DNA of 64,000 bases from Anaeromyces robustus (Eukaryota; Neocallimastigomycota; Neocallimastigomycetes; Neocallimastigales; Neocallimastigaceae). Position numbers and translations under genes: made by a program. The stretch covers positions 48,501-112,500 of the forward strand of contig MCFG01000085.1 of the NCBI GenBank assembly GCA_002104895.1, given 5' to 3'. The notes under the pieces were generated by a model. That model was given only the letters and a program-made list of their open reading frames with translations, did no database searches and was not told where the DNA came from. Shown piece after piece: positions 42,476 to 56,831 of this stretch; position 1 is the stretch's first letter; the number at the start of each line of letters is the position of its first letter.

Positions 42476-43554
42476 TGTTATAATTATTATTATTATTCAT
42501 TATTATTATTATTATTACTGTTATAATTATTATTATTATTCATTATTATTATATTAACTATTATTAATTATTATTATTATTATTAACTATTATTATTATT
42601 ATGAATTATTATGAATTATTATTTTCTAGATATCCCATATATATAATCAAAATTAATTAAGTTGGTAGTACATGTGTTTACTAAAATGCACATTAAATAG
42701 GATAAAAATAAATATTAAATAATATTTAATATTTAAACAATTACAACAATGCTTTTTTTTTATATTTATTATTTATTTATTTTCGTATTATTACATATTA
42801 TAATATTAAATAATACTATTATTTAAATCGTTTTTTTTTTTTAATTGATAATATTAATTAAAAAAAAATAATCCTTTTTTCCATTTTAATATATTTTTTT
42901 TCTTTTTTTTCTCTTTCCCTTTTCTAAAAAAATTTTTTTTTCCATTTCCATAAAGTAAATTAATAATAAATAAATAAAATTTAACTATTAATAAATATTT
43001 AATGGTTTTATTTAAATAGGATTGAAAATTATTACTATAAATTCCTTATTAAAAATTAAAACTTTTATATTATATTATAAAAAAGTCATTTTCTTTTTCT
43101 TTTTCATTTTATTCTTATTATTATTTAAAAATCCTTTTTTCCATTTTAATATATTATATATATTTTTTCTTTTCTAAAAAAAAAAAAAAAACTTTTCCTT
43201 TTATCTCATTATAGTATGAGTAATAATAATTATTGTAATTGTAGAAACCATTTTTAATTAGCATTATTTAACATTAATTATTATTATTTGATATTAAGTA
43301 TTATTATTATTATAATTATTATTATAATTATAATTGTTATAATAATAATAATAACAGTAATTATAATTATTATTATAATAGTAATTATAATTGTAATTGT
43401 AATTGTAATTAATATTGAATATTTAATATTATTACCAATAATTATAAATATTTATTTTTTACCTGGTAATCAATTATTATTATTTATGGTTATTATAATT
43501 AAATAATAAATAATAAAAAATAAATAATTCATATTAATAATATAGAAAATAATA

Positions 43555-43613
<59 letters not shown>

Positions 43614-43644
43614 AAAAAAATTTTAATATAAACTGATTGACATT

Positions 43645-43676
<32 letters not shown>

Positions 43677-45691
43677 CCTTTTTCCTTTTTCCTTACTATT
43701 ATCATAATAAAATTTTTTAATATTTTTTTATATTAATTGGATTTATCATTTTAAATCATTTTTAATTTTTAATTTTTAATTTTTAATTTTTTAATTTTTA
43801 TTTTAATTTTTTTATCATCATCCCAATAAATTAAATTTATATTAAATGATAGTCAAAATACATTCAACATATAATATAATGTAATATAATATAATATATA
43901 TAACACATATATCATTATATATATAATTATATTAATTATAATTTATTATATTTTCAATAATTTATTATATTTTATTTTATTTTAATAATAATTATCCACA
44001 TATAAAAAATAAAAATATAAAAAAAACGGAATAATTTTTTTTTAATATTTTTTTGTTTCAAAATAAATAAATAAATAATTATATAATAAATAAATAATAA
44101 TTAATAAATAATAATAAATAATTAAATAATGAATATTTTATTAAAATTTTAAAGTAACCATGAAAATATTTTTGTACTACCTCAACACTCAATATTTTAA
44201 TATTTATTTTAATTCATCGTAAATAATATTAAATGATAATAATAAGATATAATTTATTATTATATATTATTATATATTAAATTAATTCATTTCTTATATA
44301 TTATATATTATTTATATATTATTAAAATTTTTAATTATTATTATCAAATGAACGACCGTTTTTGTACTACATATCATTGATGATACTATATAAAATTTCA
44401 ATATATTCTAATATATTAAAATAATTAAAAATTTAATATAATAGTTAATAATAAATTTATTATGACCATTTTAATATATAAATGATTGACATAATCAATA
44501 TAATATATTATATATATTATGACTTTATAACAATATATTAATATTAATAAATATTAATAAATATATTATATATATAAAAAAAAAAGAAATTTTAAAATTT
44601 TATTTTATTATCTAAATTTTATTTATTATTTAAAAAAAGTAATAAAATCATAAATTATAATAATTAAATAATAATAAAAAATAAAAAATAATTAATAATT
44701 AATAATAAAATTATTATTAAATAATTTCTTTTTTTTTTAAAATAATTTTTGTTTTTTTTGTTTTTTTTTTTTTTTTTTTTTCTTGTTAAATTTTAATTAA
44801 AAATAACTTTTTAAATTGTTTCCCTTCAATATTTAAAAATAGTTTTTATTTTTTTTTTTGTTTCTTTTTTTTAAATAAAATTTTTCTTATTTTTTACTGT
44901 TTTAAAATGTTTAAAAAAGTAATAATAATAATAATAAGTTAATAAAAGATATTGAAATAAATAATTATAATTATTGATAAGATTTAATTAAAAATAAAAA
45001 CAATAAAAAACAATAAAAAACAATAAAAAACAATAAAAATAATAAAAATAACCACAATCATACTGAAACTTTTAAATATCTTTTTAATTATGGATATTAC
45101 AATATTACAATAGCTTTATATAAATAATATTTATATTTAGAGCTACTTTTTTTTGTTTAAATAAAAATGAATTTTTTCATATTTATTTATTTTTATCATT
45201 TTTAATTATTAATTATTCATTCTTCATTATTTTTATTTCATTATTTTAATCTAAGAATTTAATTTATTTTATTAAACTTTTCTTATGTATTAATTATTAA
45301 GTTTTATGTTATAATTTATAATTATTAAGTTTTTTTTTTTTTTTAAAAAAATGAGGTTTTCTTCTAACTATTTAATAATTTTATTATTATTTAATATTAT
45401 TTAATATTTAATATTTAATAATTAATAATCGATTATTGTTTTATTTTTATATTTATATTTATTTTTTTATATTTATTTTATTTTTCCATTATTCTCCAAA
45501 AAAATAATTATTTTTATTTAAATTTAATTAAATATACAAATTCTAAACAATGAAATTTAATTTATTATAAAATTTATTAATATAATTATTAATATTATCA
45601 TAAATATTATAATAACTTATTATTAAAAACTATAATTATTATAATTATTATAATTACGATAATAAAAAAATCCCATATATAAAAAAAAACT

Positions 45692-45722
<31 letters not shown>

Positions 45723-45877
45723 TAACTTTTAATTATTTGTAAATATAAATTTGAAATTTAAATTTGATATTTGAATTTTAAATGTTTATATAATTTAATA
45801 ATTTATATAAAATATATTTTTATTATAATAAAATATAACAACTTTTTAAATTTTAATCTAATAATTGTATAATAGTA

Positions 45878-45908
<31 letters not shown>

Positions 45909-45963
45909 ATTAGAAAAATTATAAATATATAAAAGTAATTTATATAGATAACAAAAAAAAAAA
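41841..45963. other. AT-rich intergenic region upstream of the GH74 gene
   Basis: Contains ATT arrays at about 42392-42472 and 43556-43609, a twice-repeated word ATTACTGTTATAATTATTAT (about 42472 and 42515), a long T run near 43650 followed by three CCTTTTT units, and many short palindromes. ATAAATATATAAAAG at 45921-45935 could be a TATA element for the GH74 gene, about 30-40 bp before its ATG, but the background makes this weak. Confidence 0.5.
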
Positions 45964-48900
45964 ATGAAAACTCTAACTTTGATAGTTTTAGGACTTATTT
46001 CTATATTCATTCAAGCATGTTATAGTGCTTCAGTTGAATATAACTGGTATAATACAAAGGTAAATAATAATAATAATAATAATAATAATAAACTAACATA
46101 AATAATAATAATAATAAAAAAACTATTATTTCAATTATAAATTATAAATAAATATTTAAAATTGAATAAATATTTTAACAACTATATATTTATATTTAAT
46201 TATATATATATTATTTCCTTTTATATATAAAAATATTTATATTTTATAAATTGAATTTTTTATATATATAAAATTCTATCGTATAAAAAATATAAATACC
46301 TAAATATAATAAAAGATTGGTGGTGGTGGTTTCGTCACCAATTTAATTTATAATCCTGCAGGTAAAAATAATAAAAATAAAAATATATATTCATATATAA
46401 ATTATAATATAATTCGAAAAATTTAATGTTTTAAACTTAAATTATTTTATTTATAATTATATATATATATATGAAATTAATTATAAAATATATTTCTATA
46501 TATTTTCAATATTTTTTTTTATTTAATTCATATACATATTATAATATATTATAATATTGTTATTCAACTTTAAAAAATATATATTTCAATTATACTATAT
46601 CACATTATACCATTTACTCTAATAATTAACATATTATTCAAAAAAAAAATAATTTCAAAAAATAATTACAATAATAATTAAACTTCCAATCAATTATCAT
46701 TATAAAATAACAATCAACAAAAAAAAAAAAAAAAAAATTAAACGAAATATACGAATTATATAAATATAAAAAATAGAACAGGGATTATTATATTTAAGAA
46801 CAGATATGGGTGGTTCTTATCGTTATGACCAAAGTAATAAATCTTGGACACCTATTCAAGATGTATTTGGTGGTAATGAATGGTGGTTATTTGGTTGTGA
46901 AAGTTTAGGTATTGATACAAAGGAACCAAATCGTGTTTATATTGCTGCAGGTACTTATATGAGTTATGGTGAAAATGGTGCTATTATTGCTTCTGATGAT
47001 TATGGTAAAACTTGGAAAACTCGTTGGGATGCCCCATTCCATTTTGGTGCTAATGATGATGGTCGTGGTCGTGGTGAAAGACTTGCTGTTAATCCAGAAA
47101 ATAATAATATAATTTTCTTTGGTACTAGAAAGAATGGTTTATATAAATCTACTAATTATGGTGAAACTTTTAGTCCAGTTTCAACTTTCCCAGCAGATTA
47201 TGATATTCCATTTATTCTTTTCGTTCCAGGTACTAAAGGTAAATCTATGATTATTGCTACAGATAATACTAAAGCTCCATTATATCGTAGTGATGATGGT
47301 GGTTCCACTTTTAAACAAATTCCAAATCAACCTGGTATTGGTTATTATCCTCATCATGGTGCTTTCAGTGCTGATGCTAAATATTTATATGTTACTTATG
47401 CTAATTCTATTGGTCCAAATGGTGCTACTCAAGGTGACGTTTATAGAATTAGTCTTTCCGATTATACTTTTAAAGAAATTACTCCAGTTCATGGTTCTTA
47501 TGAAACTCAACAATTTGGTTATACAGGGGTTCAAACGAGTGGTACCAATCCAGGAGTAGTTATTGTTTCTACCTTAAATTTATGGTGGCCAAGTGATGAA
47601 GTTTATAAAAGTAATGATTATGGTGAAACTTGGTCCGAAGGAGTAGCTAGTCATGCTGAATTAGATATTAGTGAATATCCATGGCTTAATTTTGGTAAAG
47701 AAGATGGTTTAAAATTTGGTTGGTGGATTGCTGCTTTAGCCATGGATCCATTTGATGATAATAATGTTTCTTATGGTACAGGAGCTACTGTTTATACTAC
47801 AACAGATTTTACAAATGCAGATAAAAATGCCGCGACTCATTGGGCTCCAAATGTTAAAGGTTTTGAAGAATGTGCTATTAATGATATTGAAGCACCACCA
47901 GCAGGTCCAGGTAATCCTCAACTTTTAACCGCTCTTGGTGATCTTGGTGGTTTCACTCAAGATGATATTAATGAAGCTGTAGAAATGTGGGTAAATCCAA
48001 CTTATACCACAGGTACTTCCGTTGAATATGCCTATTCTAATCCACAAATTGTAGTTTCTTGTGGTACCGATAATGCCGCTTATTCTACAGATGGTGGTCA
48101 TACCTGGACTCCTATGAAAACTTTACCTTATGAAAAAGCTACTGGTGGTCATATCACCATTTCTGGAGATGGAAAAGTTGTAACATGGATTCCAGATCAA
48201 TCTGAAGCTCCTTATTGGACCTCAGATTATGGGGCTACATGGACAAAAGTAACCACTTGTCCAAGATGTGTTCAAATTAGACCTGATGGTAAAAATCAAA
48301 AATTAATGTATGGTAATGATTATCAAAATATGTATATTAGTGAAGATGGTGGTAAAACTTATACAAAAATTAATACTAGTATGAGTGCCGGTCAAATTAA
48401 TTCACCATTTGATGTAGAAGATCATATTTGGTTAGCATGTACTTATTGGGGAGGTGTTCAATTTTCTACAGATAGAGGTAAAACTTTTAAAGAACCTGAT
48501 CCACTTTTTAAAACAGCAGATTCTGTAGGTTTTGGTAAAGCGGCTCCAGGATCAGATGCCCCTTATACAGTTTATATTGTAGGTAAATATGATGGTTATT
48601 ATGGAGTTTATCGTTCTACCGATCTTGGTAATACATGGACTTTACTTAATGATGATCAACATCAATGGGGAGTTTATAATTCTAAAGTTATTGGAGATCC
48701 AAATATATTTGGTCGTGTTTATATTGCTACAAATGGTAGAGGTGTTGTTGTAGGTGATGATACAAGTGTTATAAGTAGTAATGAAAATGGTAATACTAAT
48801 ACTAAACCAAAAACAACAAAAACAACAAAAACAACAAAAGCACCAACAGCAAAAACAACTACAAAGAAAACTAACCCTGAAAGTACATCAAATACAAGTG

Positions 48901-49495
48901 GTAATACAAATGGTAATTGTTTCTCATTAAAATTAAATCCACAATATCCATGTTGTCAAAATGAAGAAACAATTATTGTATTTACTGATGAAAATGGAGA
49001 TTGGGGAGTAGAAAATGAAAAATGGTGTGGTATTGGTGAAGGTAATGAAAGTACAGGTAATGAAACCTGTTTTTCAACCAATTTAGGTTTCCCATGTTGT
49101 AAAGGATGTAATATTCTTTATACAGATGAATCAGGAGATTGGGGAGCAGAAAATGATCAATGGTGTGGTATAACTAATAAATGTTATAATCGTTTAGGTA
49201 AATCCTCTATAAATTTAAAATCGGTAAAATCAGTAAAATGTAAAGGTTTAGATATTGGGTAAGTTTCTATTTTTATTTTTCTATTTTTAAAATAATTTAT
49301 ATAATATAAAATATAAAGAATATAAAAAAATATAAAGTGATACTAATGATATTTATTTATAATATATTTTTATTTTATTTATATATATATAGTTATAAAT
49401 GTTGTAGTAAATGTTTACAAGAAATAGAAAGTGATGAAAATGGTAAATGGAGTGTAGAAAATAATGAATGGTGTTCTCTTCCAAATAGTTGTTAA
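45964..49495 (+). CDS. GH74 xyloglucanase with three C-terminal fungal dockerins (four exons)
   Basis: Exons 45964-46059, 46316-46361, 46777-49258 and 49393-49495 join into 908 residues; all introns are GT...AG. A signal peptide (about 1-22) is followed by the GH74 start IGGGGFVTNLIYNPA, which spans exon 2. The two-propeller catalytic domain runs to about 712, with Asp-box motifs such as SDDYGKTW, STNYGETF, SDDGGSTF, SNDYGETW, STDGGHTW, SEDGGKTY and STDLGNTW. Probable catalytic acids are Asp57 (RTDMGG) and Asp436 (GDLGGF). GH74 enzymes cut the beta-1,4-glucan backbone of xyloglucan. A Thr/Lys linker (about 713-755) leads to three CBM10-type dockerins: about 761-800 (PCC...DENGDWGVENEKWCGI), 811-847 (FPCCKGC...DESGDWGAENDQWCGI) and 868-908 (YKCCSKC...DENGKWSVENNEWC). 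Dockerins bind scaffoldin, so the enzyme should act in the secreted cellulosome. The third is completed only by exon 4. Confidence 0.93.
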
Positions 49496-52400
49496 AACTC
49501 TTTATCCATTAATTAAAGAAAAAAAAAAGAATTTTTTTTTTTTCTTAAAATATAGAAATTAGAAATAGATAATAAAAATAGAAATAGAATGAATCGATAT
49601 AAAAAAAAAATATAATAATATAATAATAATAAATAATAATAATAATAATAATAATAATTGTTATTTGTTATTATTATTGATTATTATTATTATGATTTAA
49701 TTTTTTGATATATTATATCTTTATATAAAAAATAATAATAATAATATTGTAATTTAATTATAATTAATTATATAGCGAAATTCATAAAATATAAATAAAT
49801 AATATATTTATATTTACATATTGTATATTGTATAATGATTAAATAAAATAAATAAATAAAAAAAAAATTTTTTAAAATATAAAATAATTATTTTATTATA
49901 GATTTCTTTGTCTAATATTAAATAGATTATTAAATATTTTTTTCATCGTAAAAATTTTTTTCATTGTTAAAATTATAACATATAATCTAACCCATAATAT
50001 TATTCAAAAAACTAACCCCATAGTATTATTTTTTTTAAATATATATGTGTAAAAATATTATAAAATTATATACTTAAAATAAGAGAGAAAATAATAATAT
50101 TACTATTATTATTTTCTCTCTTTCTTTTCTTTTTTTTTTTATTGTATTACTATTTTCTCTTTTTTCTTTTTTCTTTTTTATTTTTTTTTAAAAAAAAAAA
50201 CACTTTAATTATATGTAATCAATATTAAAATATATATAAAAAAAAATTGAAAATTTTTAAAATAATATCAAACTATTTTGATGATTATTATAAAGATTAT
50301 TAGAAAAGAAAATATATATATATATATGTATTATATATATGATTAATGATAACTTTAAGCAATTTTTTTTCTTTGTAATAAATGAATTGGAAATAAATTA
50401 TATTTATCTATTTTAATTTTTATTTTTTTTTTTTGTTTAAATAAAATAATAAAAACATTAATAATATAATATATATAATATAATGTAACAATTCTATTAT
50501 AAAATTATAATATATATTTATAGAAACAAAAAGCAAAAAAACAAAACTCTATATAATAAAATTATATTATTTAGTTGAATAGAAAGAAGAATAAAAAATA
50601 CTAAAATAAAATAAAGTAGAATAATAGAATAGATTAGAATAATACATATTTAAAACTCTTTATTTGGTATTTTTTAGTTTTGTTACCTGTCAAAAAAAAT
50701 TTTTTTTTTTTTGTACAAATAATTCTATTGAAAAAAAAAAAAAATACTACATTAAAAATGTTTTATTACCAAATAATAAATAATAAAAAATAAATAATAA
50801 TATCTAATAAATGATCATTATTATAATTTTATTTTTTTTTATTTAATTTTATTTTTTTGCTTTTTTTATTTTTTTTTATCTTTTTTTTTAAAAAATAATA
50901 ATTATTATTATGTATAATAAAAAAATTACATTTTAAAATAAATTATTATTATTAATTTTTTTTATTATTAGTATATTTTTTTCAATTTATAAAAAAATAC
51001 AGAAATAAGTATTTTTTTATTTTTAAGTCATAAAAAAAAAAAAAAAAGTTTAAAAAAAAAAAAAAAAGTTTAATAATGTACCATTTATACACGTGATTTA
51101 AGATGGCGTTTTTTTTTTTTTATGGGTTTGTTATTCTAATCATAAAACAATATATATATATTATAGTGAATGAATGAATGAAATAATAAATAAATAAATA
51201 AAAATACATAAATAAATGGATAAATAAATGAATGAATAAATAGATAAGTTGTTTTACATTTTTTGTTAATAAATTATATATAATAATAAAATATAAATAC
51301 AATACAATAATACAATAAAATACTATATAATACAATACAATACAATAAGAGACACAATTTAAGAAGTTTAATAATACTAAATAATAATAATATTAATAAT
51401 GAAAAATTAATTGAAAATAATAAAGAATAAAAAGAAAATTAAATTTATCCCGGTTCTTTTTTTTTATTTTTATTTTTATTTTTATTATAATAAATACATA
51501 AATAATTAAGTAAATAAATAAATACATAAATAAATAAATAAATACATAAATAAATAAATAAATAAATAAATACATAAATAAATAAATAAATAAATACATA
51601 AATAAATAAATAAATAAATAAATAAATGTATTTTTTATTATATTTTTATTTTTATTTTTATTTTTATTTTTTAATATTTTTATTTTTATTTTTTAATCTT
51701 ATCTGGAATCATTGTTAAATATATTATCTTTTTATATTATTTATAATAATTTAAATTAAATTCATATATTTTATTTATAATCGATTAATATTTATTAATA
51801 TATTATAAAAATTCACCTAAAAACTTTTTTTTTTTTTTAATAATAATAATAATAATAATAACAAAAATGGTAAATAATAATAAAATAAAATAAAAAAAGA
51901 CTTTTTGTTTGTTTGTTATAATATAATAAATATGAAATATGAAATATTAATATGAAATATAAATATTATTATAATCATGATAATGAATAATAATTAATAA
52001 TAATAATGAATAGTAATAGTAATAGTAGTAGTAGTTATAATTATTTTTATTATTTCTATAATTATTATATAATAATGATCATAAATATCATCCTGAAGAT
52101 AAACATAAACATACACATAACCTATAATTCAATAATTAATCCTTACTAAGATAAATTATAATTTATAGTTAATAATAACAATTGTTATTGTTATTGTTAT
52201 TGTTATTATTATTGTTATTAATGTATTTATACCAAAAAATATTTAATCATATTATATTATTACAATAAACTTCCAGTAATAAGATGAATACTTTTTTTTT
52301 TTTTAATTAAATGTTTATATTATATGCAATCATAAAATAATTTGCAAAGTTATTAATATTATAATATTACCATTTTCATTATCATTATCATTTTCATTTT

Positions 52401-54378
52401 TATTATTATTTTCATACATATTCATTATTATTTTCATATTCATTTTCATTAAAAATAATGAAAATTAGGATTAACAATGAGTTTGTTACAAAAAGTAAAT
52501 AATAATAATTTATAATATAATCATTTAACATTTAATAATTCTTTTATCATTTTATCATTTGGTTTTTTAATTTGTAACAAGCCCAGTTTTTTTTTTTTTT
52601 TTTTTTTTTTTAGTATTATTTATTATTTATTATTTTTTGAAAGGTGTAAATAATAATAATGGATTTAACTTTAAACTTGTCATCATTTATTTATTTATTT
52701 ATTTAATTATAAAATTTATTTGTTTTATAATTATTTATACATTTATTTATACAATCCTTTTTTTTATTTTTCATTTTTTATTTTTTATTTTTATTTTTTT
52801 GAATTTTTTAATTTAAATTATATAAATAATAATTTAATTTGAGTTTCATAATTCTTTTTTTCTATAATTTGAAATTTCTTAGGATTTCTTGTAAAAGTTT
52901 ATTTTAAATATATTTTAAATATATTATAATATATTATTAATTATATTGTATATATATTAACTGTTAAACTTGTCATTAATCTTATTTATTTAACAATATT
53001 TTATAATTTTTTGCAATATTTTATTCCATTCCTCAAAAAATGAAATAATAAAAAATTGAAAATTTGGAATAAAAAAAATTAGTATTTAAACTTTAATTAT
53101 TATTAAAACTAAATTATTTAATTTTTTATATACTCATATTTATTATATATTAATTATATATTAATTATATATTTAATATTTATTAACTTTATTAAATATA
53201 TATATTCATTTATTTAATATTTCTTGACATTTATTATTAATATATTAGTGTTTTATTCATTTATTTATTTAATATTTATCGACATTTATTCATATTTGTT
53301 AATATTTATTTATTTATTTATATTGTATTCATTCATTTATTTATTAATAATTATTGACATTTATTAATATATATTAGTGTTTTATTCATTTATTTATTAA
53401 TATTTATTATTTATTAATATAAATTAGAATTTATTTATTTATATAATATTCATTCATTTATTTTGCTTTTCTTTTTTTTTTTTTTTATTTCACATTTCAA
53501 ACAAAAAAAAAAAAGAGGCAATTATAGAAAAAAAAAAAAACTTTTTATATTATTTAAATTATATTAAATATGCATTTACATATATTAGAATAAATTTTAA
53601 GTTATTCTATTTATATATTAATTAATTAAGAGGATTTAATTTTTTTTTTCTTTTTTTTTTTTTTTTTTTTGATTTTTCTTTTTTTATTTATATATTATAT
53701 ATTATATTATATTACATTATAATACATAATATAATATATAAAAAGTATAATAATAATTTATTTGTTGTATAATACAAATTGAGAATTTTATTCTTAAACT
53801 TTACTATTGTATTATATTAATTTTGAATGGTCATTAAAATTTATATATTATAAACACAATTATAATATATTATAATATATATTAAATGTATCATTTTTAT
53901 ATATCACTATAATATTATTATATATTATTTAATTATTGAATGTATTTTATTTAAGATTACATTTAATTATCTTATATATAATAAAAATAAAGATGATTTG
54001 AATCATTAATAATTAACTTTATATATTGTAATATATTGCAATATATTATATATAATATAGTTATTTAATAAATAAGAAAATATAAAAATTTTTTTTCAAT
54101 TATACATTTTAATATTACTTAATATATTATTTATTATAATTTAATGTATTGTAAGATTATTATTTATATATTTATCTAAAACTTTTTAAAGTTGTAATAA
54201 ATGATTAACAGAAAATATATCAATGAATACTTATTATAAATATTAAATAAATATCTAATAAAAATAAATGAATATAATATAAGTTAATAAATAAATTATA
54301 ATATATATTTATATATATATTTTTTTTATATTGAAATGAAATGAATAATAATAATTTATGTATTATACAATAAGTATT

Positions 54379-54420
<42 letters not shown>

Positions 54421-56061
54421 TTAAATTATTAAATTATTAAATTATTAAATATTTTTTATTTTTTTTTTCTTATAATAATTATTAAATTGCTTCATAATTA
54501 TTATTTTATTTATTATATAATCAATTATAATATTTTATTTATTATTATTATTTTATTTTATTTTAATAATATTAATTATTTTAGTTTTGAATTTGTTAAA
54601 AAAATTTTTTTTTCTTTTTTCTTTTTTTTTTTTTTCGTTAAAAGAAGAAATGACTTTTTTTTGATGCTAATATTTTATTATAAATAATTATTAAAAAAAA
54701 AGTTAATAAACGTTAAATAAAAAAATATAAATAAACGGATCAAATAATAAATTAAAAGAAAAAGAAAAAAAGAAAAAAAAAAAAAAGAAAATAAAAACAA
54801 TATTAATTTATTAATATTATTTCGTTTCTTTTTTTTTTTTTTATTAAATGATTAAAAATAAAGGTATAATAAAAAAAAAAAAGAAAAAACATATATTTCT
54901 TTAAATATATATTATATTATATAATATGAAATAATGTCAAGATAAAAATTTTATAATGTTTGATAAAAATAGTTACTTTTGAAATTCAAATATAATAAAG
55001 AAAAATATAATAGTCAAAATAAAAATAAAATATAATATATAAAATAATATTGTAAAATAATGATAATTAATAGTATTAAAAATATTTAACTTTCTTATTT
55101 CTTTTGATAATATTATAATCTTTTTTTATTTTATTTTATTTTATTTTATTTTTTATAAAAACTTTTATAATTAATAAAAGATTATTAATTTTATATCTAT
55201 TTATCAATGTAAAATAATATTTTTTTAGGAATAAGAATATAAAAATAAATAGAGAATTCAAGGTAATATATAAAATTTTTTTAAGAATTATTAACCATTA
55301 TAATTTTTAAAAATATACAAAAAATAATAATATTAATTAATTTATATTTTTAATTTATATATATATTATAGACATACAAAAAAAAAAACTTTTATTTTCA
55401 TTTCATTGTTTAATTTAAATGTATCAAATATACCTTTAAAAAAGATTAAAATAATCAAAGGAAAATATAAATAAAAATAAAATAATTGTACTTTTGATTT
55501 TATTTGATTTTGTTATTTATTTCATTATTACATAATATATACAAAAATATTTTTATCATTATTTTATATATATATATATAAATTTTTAGAATATTAATAT
55601 AATAGAAATTAATAACACTATAATATTATTATAATATATGAGAACAATTTAAAAGAATAATAATTTATATATATTATAAATTAAAATATTTATATAATTT
55701 ATCCAATACATATTTACAATCATAATATATATATCACAATATTACTATTTAAAATAAATTAAATTTATTCATAATCATTTATAAATTAATAAATTGTACC
55801 AAAAAGATTCTATAATATATCAATTCAAATAGAAAAAAAAAGTTTTTTTTTTTTTTTAAATTATTTGAATAAATACAACTAAAGCTAAAAAATATTATAA
55901 GATTTTTTTATAAATAAATCAATTAAAATTAAAATTAAAAATTAAAATATCTTTTCAAAAATTATACCATAATAATAATAATAATAAAGAAAAAAAAAAG
56001 ATTGAAAATATTATTTAAAGTTTTTTTTTTTTTTTAAATCAAATATATATTATAAATAAAA
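49496..56061. other. 6.6 kb gene-free spacer
   Basis: AT-rich with ATT/AAT runs and poly(T) blocks. Includes an ATAA/TACATAA array at 51512-51627 and TTATTG repeats near 52180-52205. Several open frames of about 60-70 codons here encode only Ile/Phe/Tyr/Leu strings. No RNA gene seen. The right end is the upstream region of the tetraspanin gene; ATATATATTATAAATAAA (56043-56060) directly precedes its ATG. Confidence 0.6.
51512..51627. repeat. ATAA/ATACATAA array
   Basis: AAAT tetranucleotide array with ATACATAA interruptions at semi-regular spacing of about 16-28 bp, giving a higher-order pattern that differs from the pure TTTA arrays elsewhere. Confidence 0.85.
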
Positions 56062-56728
56062 ATGGGTAAAGAACAAGATATTACATATAAGCAACAAAAT
56101 AGTGATGATGATATTTCAAGAAGAGAAGCAAGTGAAAATTCATTATCAATAATTAATCCAGGTGAAGTACCACCAGAACAACAAGAAGAATTTTTTTACG
56201 ATGAATTAGATCGTAAATGTACTTTACATAAGAGTGGTACTGTTGGTTCAAAAATTATATTACACAGAAAACGTACACATTATAATGGAAAAAATATATA
56301 TGATATAGCTATGGCAATATTAGGTATAATTGGTATAATATTGTTAGGTATTTTTATATTCATATGTGCTCATGGTGGATGGTCAAAAGCAAATATTTAT
56401 GATGTTGGTTCAGGAGATAAAATAGGTAACATTTTATTTATATTATTTATTTATTTATTGATTGATTTACATTATTATTATTATTATAAATAATTATGAT
56501 TATTGTTATAATGATTAGGAATATTGTTTTAGTCATTTTTTTGTAGTTTATTTTAAAGTCATAATTTAAATATTAAAAAAAAAAAAAAAAATGTTTTGAT
56601 TATTTATTTATTATTATTAATATTTAAAATAATCATAAAAAAATTTATTATTTATTATTTATTATTTATTTTTTATTATTATAATATTTGATTTAAAACA
56701 TTGTATTATATTATATTAATTTTTAATG

Positions 56729-56762
<34 letters not shown>

Positions 56763-56791
56763 CCTATAAATTTAATTTAATAATATTTTAT

Positions 56792-56831
<40 letters not shown>

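Noticed and set aside
43288-43506. 72-codon Ile/Val-rich frame near 43.3 kb as a membrane peptide
   Set aside because: Built from ATT/GTA repeats, so the hydrophobicity is a product of base composition.
47254-47921. Extra frames inside the GH74 gene
   Set aside because: Overlap the well-supported catalytic domain in other frames; composition is shadow-like.
54487-54687. 66-codon plus-strand hydrophobic frame
   Set aside because: Ile/Phe/Tyr/Leu composition typical of random AT-rich DNA; no start context, no conserved motif.
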